A stretch of DNA of 64,000 nucleotides from Glebionis coronaria (Eukaryota > Streptophyta > Magnoliopsida > Asterales > Asteraceae). The position numbers and the translations under genes were made by a program. Location of the stretch: contig CM046882.1 in NCBI GenBank assembly GCA_025667525.1, forward strand, positions 523,678,618-523,742,617, written 5' to 3'. The notes under the pieces were generated by a model. It saw nothing but the letters and a program-made list of their open reading frames with translations. It searched no databases and was not told where the DNA came from. Within the stretch, counting starts at the first letter, position 1, and each line of letters starts with the position of its first letter. Shown one piece after another: positions 10,501 to 18,349 of the stretch.

Positions 10501-11407
10501 ACAATCTAAAAAGCTGTTAGCTAACAGCTCAAAAAAAATATTGTACCAAACACAGCTATTAGATTATTTTTTTAACAAAAAAGCTAACAGCTCTATAAAA
10601 GCTTTAAAAAACTCTTACCAAACGGACCCGTAATAAAATCGATAATAAAAAGACTGAAATACCCCATTTAAGAAGCCTATTTAATGTGGTTAGTTAGTTT
10701 TTGTGTAATTTTGATTCATTACAAGATCTAATAAAAAAAAGTGGGTCCCGAATGAATGGTTTTTGTGTAATGAGTCATTTAATAAATTACTCCGTCCTAA
10801 AATTATTGTCCACTATACTATTTTGGGTTGTCCCAAAATAATTGTCCTTCTAAAAATAGATAGAGAATCTCAAATTCGATTTTACCATATTACCCTCACT
10901 TGAGATTATTATTACAAACAATAAAGAAGTTTTGAATTAATTAATTGAGGGTAAAATTGTCATTTGTGTAAAAAGTATGAGAGAGAAAGCCTGTAATAAT
11001 CATGTTTACTTTGTTTCTTGTAACAAACAACTTTTTACAACATACCAAAGGCTACGCAAGTTAGTCATGAAAGCAAAGAATAGTGAACCTGAAGGTTGTT
11101 AGCGATTTCAAGCTTTTGCTTTTTGGTAATAACAGCCACTACATTATCCGCAGCCTCTCTCTTCCCTATAAAAAAAATAAAAAAATAAAAAACATGAGAA
11201 AAAAGAAGCAAAAAATAAATAAATTTAAGAAAAAAGGTACCTGCTGGTGGTGGTGGTGGTGCATTGGTGGATGAGGAGGAGGGGGGATCTGGATGTGGGT
11301 CAACCTGGAAATCAAAATCCATGATTTCATAAAACAATACTACTATCAAATCATATAATTATATATACTTATAAACTACCATTTCTTACTTTTGATTTGC
11401 TACCCAT
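3196..11407 (-). CDS. Nucleolin-like protein with three RRMs (13 exons, 584 aa)
   Basis: Plant nucleolins are nucleolar RNA-binding proteins acting in rDNA transcription and pre-rRNA processing. The exons, from the ATG, are 11390-11407, 11241-11304, 11089-11165, 8586-8714, 8371-8487, 8214-8275, 8023-8137, 5106-5251, 4895-5009, 4440-4534, 4262-4349, 4071-4162 and 3196-3832. All introns are GT..AG and the phases close (1,755 nt with stop). The parts in order are a basic N-terminus with GKRE and KKQK (1-53), Ser/acidic linkers (54-135), RRM1 (about 139-213), RRM2 (about 227-304), RRM3 (about 327-406) and a Gly/Ser/Arg tail (409-584). RRM3 carries 'FEKCGEITRLAIPKD', very like the second RRM of Arabidopsis nucleolin. 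The length is close to plant nucleolins (about 550-640 aa), but the acidic region is short and there is one extra RRM. Exon placement is by eye; the least sure junctions are exon 3/4 and the donor of exon 5. Confidence 0.88.
4615..4860. repeat. CGGTTCGGTTTT inverted low-complexity repeat in intron 9
   Basis: The left half is built of AACCGAACCGAC-type words and the right half of their reverse complement (CGGTTCGGTTTTCGG), so the 250-bp block can fold on itself. It enlarges intron 9 of the nucleolin-like gene to 360 nt, while most of the gene's other short introns are 75-100 nt. The composition is typical of plant hAT-MITE interiors, but I could not find clean terminal repeats or a duplication. 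Confidence 0.6.
4895..5251 (-). CDS. Nucleolin-like gene, exons 8-9 (end of RRM1, start of RRM2)
   Basis: Exon 8 (5106-5251) begins ALKLNNELLLDHPVRLDLV, closing RRM1, and ends SKTLFLGNLSFSVEEDD, a canonical RNP2. Exon 9 (4895-5009) is 115 nt like exon 7 and encodes FFKDVGEIAELNF, then RNP1-like FLGWARVEF and TTAEAAQE. Both introns fall at exactly the same codon positions and phases as in RRM1 (phase 2 after EED-x, phase 0 after EAA-x-E). Confidence 0.88.
6290..7340 (-). pseudogene. Decayed Ty1/copia integrase-RT fragment
   Basis: Minus-strand translation, with several frame changes, gives patches typical of Copia pol. They are 'FGCQIFIHNHKDHLGKF' (integrase C-terminal region, about 7000-7080), 'LQDRWSRDRHINLVN' (integrase-RT linker, about 6550-6600) and 'WVIAMQEELN' (start of RT, about 6400-6440). 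No LTRs are visible on either side. It is interrupted by the SINE at 7105-7277. This is an old, non-functional relic inside intron 7. Confidence 0.7.
7105..7277 (-). mobile_element. tRNA-derived SINE with 11-bp target-site duplication
   Basis: On the minus strand the A-box-like TGGCCTAGTGGTAAGG is followed by the B-box-like GGTTCAAACCTC, then a GC-rich body, then an A-run (the T-run at 7103-7108 on plus). The 11-bp direct repeats ATGGAACACTT at 7094-7104 and 7278-7288 flank it. The body differs from the SINE at 2418-2557, so two families are present. It sits inside the Copia fragment and so is younger than it. Confidence 0.88.
7385..7520 (-). mobile_element. Possible third tRNA-derived SINE
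   Basis: On the minus strand there is a B-box-like GGTGGGTTCAATGTCC and, upstream of it, TGGCAAAAGG in the place of an A box. I could not find a target-site duplication or a clear A-tail, so this is tentative. Confidence 0.35.
8023..8275 (-). CDS. Nucleolin-like gene, exons 6-7 (RRM1, degenerate RNP motifs)
   Basis: Exon 6 (8214-8275) encodes STIVRVDNLSLSTTEED, the RNP2 strand region. Exon 7 (8023-8137, 115 nt) encodes FFKNVGEVAQVHF and the RNP1 equivalent HFAGHGHVEF. The aromatic residues that normally stack on RNA are missing: RNP2 has V where F/Y is expected, and both RNP1 aromatics are His. The last strand of this RRM sits in exon 8, beyond a 2,771-nt intron. RRM1 may therefore bind RNA weakly or serve another role. 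Confidence 0.82.
8371..8714 (-). CDS. Nucleolin-like gene, exons 4-5 (acidic/Ser linker, likely duplicated)
   Basis: Exon 4 (8586-8714, 43 codons) and exon 5 (8371-8487, 39 codons) are both phase 0 at each end. Both begin Val-Glu-Val and both carry a Ser-Ile-Ser-Asn-Glu core followed by acidic residues (KDEDIDIDSSNKEDD in exon 4, YEKAAGDD in exon 5). This is the position of the acidic stretches in nucleolins, but much reduced. The shared start and core suggest exon 5 is a diverged copy of exon 4. Confidence 0.75.
9450..9683. mobile_element. Stowaway-like MITE (Tc1/mariner type)
   Basis: The left end TACTCCATGTCTCATAATTA and the reversed right end TAGTCCCTCAGTCCCAAAAT are imperfect inverted repeats. 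Both match the plant Stowaway end CTCCCTCCGTCCCAAAAT, with TA at the edges. At 234 bp and with no coding, it fits the family. Confidence 0.65.
9885..10640. repeat. Interleaved foldback repeats (MITE-like, A-B-A'-B' order)
   Basis: Two long inverted repeats interlock. Arm A (9885-10025, starts GGCTATGTTTGGCAAA) pairs with A' (about 10215-10465, ends TTTACCAAACATAGCC). Arm B (10032-10215, GGCTATGTTTGGCAAGAGC) pairs with B' (about 10470-10640). The word AACAGCT occurs throughout. Such GGCTATGTTTGG ends are seen in plant hAT-related MITEs. The order suggests one copy inserted into another related one. Confidence 0.65.
10320..10445. repeat. 13-bp tandem repeat TTAACAGCTTACA
   Basis: Six to seven near-perfect copies of a 13-bp unit (ACAGTTAACAGCTT/ACAATTAACAGCTT variants) lie within the A' arm of the foldback. 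They probably grew by slippage. Confidence 0.75.
10788..10900. mobile_element. Truncated Stowaway-like MITE end
   Basis: TACTCCGTCCTAAAATTATTGTCC is a good Stowaway end, followed by TTTTGGGTTGTCCCAAAATAATTGTCC, a second copy of the motif. I find no matching right end before the nucleolin exons, so it looks truncated. Confidence 0.5.
11089..11407 (-). CDS. Nucleolin-like gene, exons 1-3 (basic N-terminus)
   Basis: Exon 1 encodes only MGSKSK (11390-11407). Exon 2 (11241-11304) is Pro/Ser-rich (VDPHPDPP, then a Ser run and a Pro run). Exon 3 (11089-11165) encodes GKREAADN and ITKKQKLEIANNLQ, which parallels the lysine-rich start of Arabidopsis nucleolin. Exon 3 must stop at CAG|gttcac because the frame meets TGA 24 nt further on. 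The two introns here are short (85 and 75 nt), whereas intron 3 is 2,374 nt. Confidence 0.75.
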
Positions 11408-11430
11408 TCGCTTCAGTTTCAGTTTCCAAA

Positions 11431-11457
11431 CCAGTATATAAAAAGTCAAAGGGTTTA
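11431..11457 (-). promoter_or_regulatory. TATA motif and telo-box-like AAACCCT upstream of the nucleolin-like gene
   Basis: On the minus strand TTTTTATATACTGG (TATATA at 11435-11440) lies about 28 nt before the ATG, and AAACCCTTT (11448-11456) lies just upstream. Telo-box elements (AAACCCTAA) mark promoters of ribosome-biogenesis genes in plants, which suits this gene, but the match here is 7 of 9 bases. The TATA motif is so close to the ATG that the leader would be almost absent, so transcription may start further upstream. Confidence 0.35.
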
Positions 11458-11632
11458 TGTAACCTTTTTTTTATTATTAACGTTTGCCAACTCTTCAAGC
11501 CGCCAGTTGTAGGATATGTTTGGGAGTAAGATTGTAACAAGTTTATGTTTAAAAAATAACAAGTTTGTGATTATTTTTTCGGAAAATAATACAATATATA
11601 TTTGGCATATAAATTTATAAATAATTATGGAG

Positions 11633-12835
11633 TAAAATGCATAAAATGGTACATGTGGTTTGTACATATTGCATTTTTAGTTACGGTTTTCTAAAGTGCA
11701 TGCAGTTTTATTGGTATTTAAATATATGTTCATTTTATGACCATATCATTCGTTAAATGTTGACCGTTATTAAAAAGACAGTTTTATCCTTTTTTTTTTC
11801 TTTTTTTCTTTCTTTTTTAAAGCACCAGTAACCATATCATAATTTAATAAACATAATTCAATAACTCATAATTCATCAATTACATTGCTAGAACTATCAT
11901 ATATGTTCAATAAATCCGGTCACAGTATACTGTTGCATTATGATACTTGATGTTTGATATTTGCGAGAGACTTGTAAGCTTTAACATATTTTCCGAATAT
12001 TGATCTCGAGTCTTATCAGAAGCATGCCTACATTGAGAAGTTGGTTCTGACTAATCATATCATAATCTGTAATGAGACAATTTTGAATTGTTATCAGATC
12101 ACACCCTCATGGTCTCACGACCTCACATGAAAGTTAAAGTTAGTCAAAAGGTTTTTACGGTGTCCTTGTTGTAAAATTACTCAGAGCAAGGGCAACAATA
12201 GCTGGGAAGTGGGCTCTTAGAGCTTTGGCACCACTTGAGTTTTGACGCATTGTTCCGACTATGGCGTCAAAAGGCCTCACGCTAAATTCACCGGTCGCCG
12301 CCAAAGGTTTTTTCTTTTTTTTTTAGTTATAAAGTGGGTATTTGTGGACCCATTATACCCATTTGCCACCACTTTTTCTCGTACCTACCGTTATCCCATA
12401 AGTGGTGCCAAAGGGTTTGTGGTTTCAAAGCCCCAAAATCCTACGTGCCGGTTTTGGCACCACTTTCTAATGCCAACTGCTCCTAGCTCTCTCAAAATGA
12501 TCGCATGTTTTCTTTTCTTTTTTATCAATAAATGTACGAAGTTATTGAATTATGATTTATTGAATTATGATTTGGGTTATGATGAGAGTGGTGGTGAAGT
12601 GGAAGGAGTGGTCGTGGCGGTAGTGATGAAGTGGTGTTTTGAAGAAGAAAGGCAAAAAGAGACAAAATTGCCCTTTTAGTAACGGTCAACGTTTCACGAA
12701 AGTTAGGGTCAAAGTATGAAAATGAACACATACCTAAAGACTAGTGAGGCCGCTTGCACTTTCCGAAGACTGGTAACTAAAAGTGTAATCTGAACAAAAC
12801 ACATGTACGATTTATCCGTTTTTCTAAAAGATTAT
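11633..12835. mobile_element. Long-TIR foldback element upstream of the nucleolin-like gene
   Basis: The left arm (11633-11800: TACATGTGGTTTGTACATATTGCA, TTTTAGTTAC, GTGCATGCAG, ATGTTGACCGTTA) is matched in reverse by the right arm (about 12668-12835: TAACGGTCAACG, GTAACTAAAAGTGTAATCTG, ACACATGTAC). The arms are about 170 bp and imperfect, a size seen in Mutator-like non-autonomous elements. The interior holds a T/C tract (11790-11820) and another MITE, and no transposase. I could not identify a duplication at the ends. Confidence 0.6.
12184..12491. mobile_element. Possible PIF/Harbinger-like MITE nested in the foldback element
   Basis: It starts GAGCAAGGGCAACAATAGC and ends GCCAACTGCTCCTAGCTCTC, roughly inverted, with TCA on both outer sides, consistent with a T-N-A duplication. 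The words TTGGCACCACTT occur near both ends. The match is imperfect and there is no coding. Confidence 0.35.
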
Positions 12836-13652
12836 GAGTAATAATCTTTTATAATTTTTTAAAATTAAATTTGATTCATGTAGTTTTCAATAATAATTTT
12901 TTTTTTATAATTTTTAGCATCATTTTTTTTCAACACCATCTCCAGATTCAATACTAGTTACTTTAGCCAAACATACCCACAAGCTGCTTTGTTGTTACTC
13001 TAGAGGAAGATGAGCCGTCTTTATTGTGGAGCACGAGTCTCCATCCGCATTGTTCACATGTCGACGGAGTCGGGCCGGTTAGGTACTGGTTCATAAAGGA
13101 TACTTGTCTTTTGAATAGTAAATGATACGTACACGGACGAAATGATTATGCATATGGCAAAATATATTGTGTTGAACTTTATTCCCTTACCATATCTACA
13201 ATTGAACCTTATACTATCATCTTCTTCCTCTTGTTATCTGATGGCCACCTTGCATTTCATTTCTCCTTTTGTTCAAATGAATTAAATGTTCGAGTTTTTT
13301 AACATAGTAACTGAGGTCACAGCTACCAATATAATGTCCAATGAATTGCGTTAGAAAAATATTTTTAACATTAATCGTAAATAGTTATGCAAGACGGTGC
13401 TTCGTACACATGTAGCCCGTATATAGTTGGATAGTTGGTAAAAGTTAAAAAAACCAATGTATTTTTTAAATTGTATAGATTTAAAAAAAAAGACAGTTCT
13501 TCTTACATCTATTTTGTTCATACAAAAATATTTAGAATAATTTACATAAAAGGTCCAGTGGTGTGTATGAGATTACCAATGGTTTTTGGAAACCTATAAC
13601 ATTTAGAGAAACAAATAGACAGTTTTACTGACATCTTTTTGGGACCGTTTGG
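12836..13652. other. AT-rich intergenic DNA, nothing recognised
   Basis: Homopolymer A/T runs and no sustained open frame on either strand. It ends at TTTGG (13648-13652), the left copy of the target-site duplication of element E1. Confidence 0.6.
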
Positions 13653-13932
13653 TGTTGGAAATACGTTTTTACGTATTTAGAAATGATCGGTCACTCCAAT
13701 GATATTGGGCTCGTGACCAATATAGCCCATATAGCCCACATGTAGGGTGGGCTATATAAACCCCCCTCCTAGCATGTTAGGAGGGGTTGAACACTTTCAT
13801 TTCATCACATTCCATCTTTCTTTCATCTCTCTCCTTTCTATCTCTACCTTTCTCTCTCTAAGTTCTCCATTCTCCATCCATATTAATAGATTAATCATAC
13901 AATGCCTAATCCTTAGAAAATACGATCCTACA
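13653..13932 (+). repeat. E1 5' LTR
   Basis: 280 bp, TG..CA. A probable TATA box (GGGCTATATAAAC) at about 13748-13760 is followed by a CT-rich leader (TTTCTCTCTCTAAG). The stretch ATATAGCCCATATAGCCCACATGTAGGGTGGGCTATATA just before it is partly palindromic around the TATA box. The motif is shared with the 3' LTR at 23136-23416. Confidence 0.93.
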
Positions 13933-13934
13933 AT

Positions 13935-13947
13935 TGGTATCAAGAGC
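13935..13947 (+). promoter_or_regulatory. E1 primer binding site (initiator Met-tRNA type)
   Basis: TGGTATCAAGAGC starts two bases after the LTR. It matches the usual plant Met-tRNA primer site TGGTATCAGAGC with one extra A. Confidence 0.8.
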
Positions 13948-14489
13948 ATGGTTGATTCTTCGGATTAATGTGTTTTTATCTTTTGATTTGGTGGTAAAAA
14001 TTTTCCTCCTTCACTATTTTTTTACTTTTTGTGTGGCGTGTTTGTTTTTAACTATTGATTTGGTGGTAAAAAATTTCTTTCTTTCACAATTTTTTAACGT
14101 TAATATCAACTTTTGTCTAATATCAATATTTTCATATAATAAAATCTTATATATTAGTCATTTTCTTGATATTATAAAATTGATATTATTATAGTTGTGT
14201 CTCGAATCTGATTTCACTTTTGAATTTGTCTCTTGTAATAGTTGTGTCTCAAACTGGTACAATTTTTTTTCTAATCTATGTTTGTCTTTCTCAACCGTTT
14301 TTCAATATTTTCTATCAACTTCTCATCTCAACTTTGTGTCTTTATCAAGTTCATCAACTTTTAGTTATCAGTTGTCTTGTCTTCATTGGAAGCATCCAGG
14401 TTTGCTCGTTAAGATCGCATAAACCCTAAGGTTTGTAAACTGTGATAGTCATCCTTCGATCGTTTGTTACGATCCAAAGTTACAATCTA

Positions 14490-14745
14490 GGACCACGATC
14501 GGACCTACGATCGGACCTACGATCGGACCTACGATCGGACCTACGATCGGACCTACGATCGGACTCACGATCGGACTCAAAAGGATCTTCGATCGGACTC
14601 AAAAGGACTTACGATCGGACTCACGATCAGACTTACGATCGGACTCAAAAGGACCTTCGATCGGACTCAAAAGGACCTTCGATCGGACTCGCGACTCGAC
14701 TTACGATCGGACTCACGACTCGAGTTTCGATCGGACTCACAATAG
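14490..14745 (+). repeat. 12-bp tandem repeat ACGATCGGACCT in the E1 leader
   Basis: About 16 copies of a GATCGGA core. First come five to six perfect 12-bp units, then variants spaced by ACTCAAAAGG or ACTCACG. GATCG[GA] contains a palindromic CGATCG that allows pairing between units. Confidence 0.9.
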
Positions 14746-14904
14746 ACACAGACTCTCGACTAATATTCAACATATCTCAATCAGAAACACTCATCAGACC
14801 CACACCCTCACACCACACTACACCAATCTACTTAACATACACTGACACAACTCCAATCACTCTCTTTCCCCGTCTCATCTCATCTGTAAAACCACCCTAG
14901 ACTC

Positions 14905-15010
14905 AAACTCTCACACTCTCACACCCTCGACACCCACACAGACACCCTCGACACAGACACCCTCGACCAACCCCTACCCAAACACCCTCGACACAGACAC
15001 CCTCGACCAA
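14905..15010 (+). repeat. ACACCCTCGACACAG short repeats in the E1 leader
   Basis: At least five copies of an imperfect 15- to 17-bp unit (GACACCCTCGAC plus CACAG or CAAAC). It is C/A-rich and unstructured, in contrast to the preceding block. Confidence 0.8.
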
Positions 15011-16057
15011 ACTCCAACACCACACCCACAACCAGACCACAACTCTCGACTCGACCCTCACCCTTTCTCGGACACCACTCGTACACCCTCAGACTCGGGA
15101 CAAAAACATAACAGACACTCGAACCCACGACACAAAGATCTCCGTCACTATAACAACATCCTCGATCTAAACGAAAATCAAAAAAAAAATTAAAAACCTA
15201 CCCGAGATCTTATTATAAAGATCTTGAAGCAATTGTATCTTTATCTCTTTGGTTGGTTCGAAATTCCAAGGTGTATGTTGCTGCTGTGATAGATCTAGGT
15301 TGAAGACTTTTGAGAGCAGAATTTTTTTGTGGAAAAACAAAGAGACGTAGGGTTTAAGTGAACAGTTTTTATACTGTTTTTTTTCTTTTAATAGGCGGAT
15401 TTAACTAGAATACTAGTCACATTATCGAGGCCACGCCTCTAGTTATATTTGGGCCACGTTCCATATTTTTTTGCCACGTTTCTTTAGCATTATAATATCA
15501 GTATCCCATTTTTTTTAGTTTACTTTTTATATTTTTATATTTTTAAAGTTAATTTGTTAGTTAAATTAATTTTGTATTTTTGTCACTTTTAAATTTGAGT
15601 TTAGTAAATTTTGTTTATTTTTCAAATATATCAGTTTTTCAAATTTTAATTTTAGTTTCGTTTATTTTTTTAAGTTAAGGTAACTTTTTATATTTTTATA
15701 TTTTAAAGTTATTTTTTTTAGTTAAGTTTATTTTATATATTTTGTCCATTGATATATTTGAATTTGGTACATCGTGTTGAGGCGGGTATTTTGAAAGAAT
15801 CAAAGTGGTAAAATATTTGACGGCCCGATCATTATATTTACCGTAGCTTGGATTTATTTGTTGACGGGTTTTATTTGAATTGGTCTCCGGTTTATTTTAT
15901 CAACGTTTGAGCCGACAACAATTTTTGACCCGAGAAAAGTGTGATCTCATCTATCGTGGATTTCTAAAAAGTTATTTACGGATCTTTCGAAATTTCTTCG
16001 CGAACTGTAAAATCCCGAAATCAACAACGACCACAACTTTTTTGTCATCAAATTACA

Positions 16058-18298
16058 ATGGAATCATCGAATTTGACGTGTCATGAGGGAGAACTGCAAC
16101 ACATGCAACTCAAAGAGCTCAAATTGCGTCAAAAAACATTGGAAATCTTTCACGAGCTCAAGACACATCTTGTACTTCTTTATTCGCACAACATGACCGA
16201 ACTTCCAGCCACGGTTCAACTGTTCTTTGGTAAAGTGGATAATTTCAAAGAGAAGATTTTCAATAATTTGGATGAGTTACGGTTGCAATTTGAAAGAGAA
16301 ATTCTTCATGAGGTTAACGCGAAGTTATGTCTAGAAATTATTCGCACACAGTTTAAGGACTTCTTTGCCTCAACAATGGTACCTCCTTTTGATTATTCGA
16401 CTCCAATCCTTCACCAGCTTTTCAACGCGCATACGGGTTGTCAGACTGAAACCTTTAGAAGTGGTTTAATCAATCACATCAATATTCTTGAGAAGTGTAT
16501 TGAGGTCAGGGTCGTTAATTACAACGAGATACGGTTGAAAAAGGGTCAGATTCAAAGAATCAAGGAATCGTCTAAATCATTGCATGCAGCAATACCTCAT
16601 GAACATAAACATTAGAGAGAGACACGCTTCAAGCTGTCGTCAAAAGATGATTACATCTGCCCCGTGCAAGAAATAGGTGCCAGTTTGGTCGTCAAGGTAA
16701 GCAATGGCAAGGAATCAGGAGGAACGCATGAAACAAGCAGCAAGTCACAAGCACCAACTGCTCAGGTGCCAAGTTTCAACAATATACGGCATGTTGAGCT
16801 TTCTGAACCTAATTATGCCAAACGTGGGATGGAAAAGAATGATAGTGATACCACTTCTGATTCATCCGATGTGAATCATAATGGGGGAGAAAGTGTTCAA
16901 AATGCTAAACTTCATGATAAGTGTCTTATGACTGCTTCTTTAAATAATTCTGATTCTAGGATTAAAGATCTTGAAACGATTTTAGCTCAGCAATCCAAAG
17001 AGCTTGAGGATGCCAAAATTTAATTTTCAAAGAAAACGGAGAAATTTGAAGCTTATTTTGAAAAACTTGAAAAGTCAAACGTTGTTCTTGAACGAAAATT
17101 GGATCAAACTGTTCTAGATTCTAAAGATGAAAAGGATAATCTTTTTAAACAAATTAAGTTGCTTGAATCTAAGTTGGCATCCCAAGATGAATTGCTCAAA
17201 GAGAATGAGACATTAAAAGCTCAAGTACAGGAAAAGGTCTTTGCTATAGCTGCATTGAAAAACAATTTGAGGAAAACTAAAGGAACTAGTGTGGACACTA
17301 AGCTTGAAAAACCATCAATCTTGGGGAAACCGCCTACAAATCAGTTCATTCGACAACCAACTGCATTTAGATCCGAGCGATCACAATCCTCGAGACCGCG
17401 GTTTGCCTCCAAAGTTGATATGGCTCATATTTCTAGAACAGTCACTCCACCATCTAGGTCTAATGTGACTAAAACAACTTTTGCAAGACCTAATCACATG
17501 ATTGACTCTAGTCTCCCTAGACATAATCTAAAGTACACGTCTCTAAATAGTTCAAATGACGTTCGCCATACATTTGGTCTAAGGGAAACTATACAAAAGA
17601 CACAAGTAAGAGATAGGAAGTTCAAAGTTAGTCAGATGCCTTCTAGTTTACCCAACACTGCTAACCATAGCATGTCACATCCTAGGAGCATCAATCAATC
17701 ATCTAGGAATTCTAGATCTTACTCGGACATTAAATATGCTACTTGTAAAACATGTAGGAAATGTGTCTTTAAAGGCAATCATGATTCTTGTATCAAAAAA
17801 TTACTTAATGAGGTGAACTCCCGTGCTAGAATTAAATCCCAGTGGGTAGCTAAAATCAAACCCATTGGTAAAATGTGGCGTCCCACTGGTAGAACTTTCA
17901 CTCTTGTAGGAAACGAGTGCCCTTTAACTAGGAAAGTCTCCGATTCTACTAAGACTACTAGGGAGGAAATTAAAAAGGATGATACTTCACTTAAGCCTGA
18001 ACTTAAGGTTTTCTATAAAAGGAAACGTTTGCCAACTAAGACAAGTGATTCATCTCCTCAGGTCACCTCTGGCACAAGTAAGGCCAACTGTGAACCCCCA
18101 CTTGCTTCTAAGATAGATATCGCTAACCCATATCCAAGCATGCAAATTCTTAATGAAAATGCAGGTACCAAAGAGGATGTTCTAAAAGAACGAAGCGGTC
18201 CAATCATTGTATACCATTCAATTAAGGACACTCTCAGAGTTTGGTTGCTAAAGAAGCTGATATCTAAGAAACAAGTGTCTCAGGGGATTTCCAGTTAA
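16058..18298 (+). pseudogene. E1 Gag-like frame with coiled coil and Cys-rich knuckle (two in-frame stops)
   Basis: One frame of 747 codons starts at ATG 16058 and is interrupted only by TAG at 16613-16615 and TAA at 17021-17023. The middle (about 16,960-17,290) is heptad-like (LEKSNVVLERKL, IKLLESKLASQDELL), a coiled coil as in Copia Gag tails. Near 17,735-17,910 it has a CKTCRKCVFKGNHDSC knuckle, then MWRPTGRTFTLVGNECPLTR. The same order occurs in the E3 copia Gag (CWNCNECMFPSRHDSC, then WRPTGRTFTIVG). No protease D-S/T-G, integrase or RT follows. It is probably a decayed Gag derived from the E3-type family; the stops could also reflect old age only. Confidence 0.8.
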
Positions 18299-18349
18299 GC
18301 TTACAGTGCATAAGGACTTACACTCACATCACAGACTGTAACTCGTACA

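Larger units (their letters stand above)
8715..11088. other. Intron 3 of the nucleolin-like gene
   Basis: A 2,374-nt intron made up largely of small transposon debris: Stowaway-like MITEs and a large foldback repeat (separate entries). Positions 8720-9440 show nothing beyond AT-rich sequence and a C-rich patch at 8852-8955. I looked for extra acidic exons with consensus splice sites and saw none. Confidence 0.65.
13948..16057 (+). other. E1 leader, repeat-rich and non-coding
   Basis: The 2.1-kb leader between the primer site and the Gag-like ATG holds T-rich sequence (13,960-14,200), two tandem-repeat blocks (separate entries) and T-rich sequence again (15,370-15,780). Apparent open frames here (for example 14442-14900) exist only because a 12-bp repeat lacks stops. 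Confidence 0.7.

Noticed and set aside
12242..12679. 145-aa plus-strand frame
   Set aside because: It spans the end of a MITE, low-complexity T-runs and the right arm of a foldback element; composition is not protein-like.
13747..14429. Several Phe/Leu/Ser-rich frames after the E1 5' LTR
   Set aside because: They start inside the LTR, overlap one another and only reflect T-rich leader sequence.
14442..14900. 152-aa frame with LRSD repeats
   Set aside because: It is generated by the 12-bp GATCGGA repeat, which lacks stops in this frame; no homologous protein sense and it lies in a retrotransposon leader.
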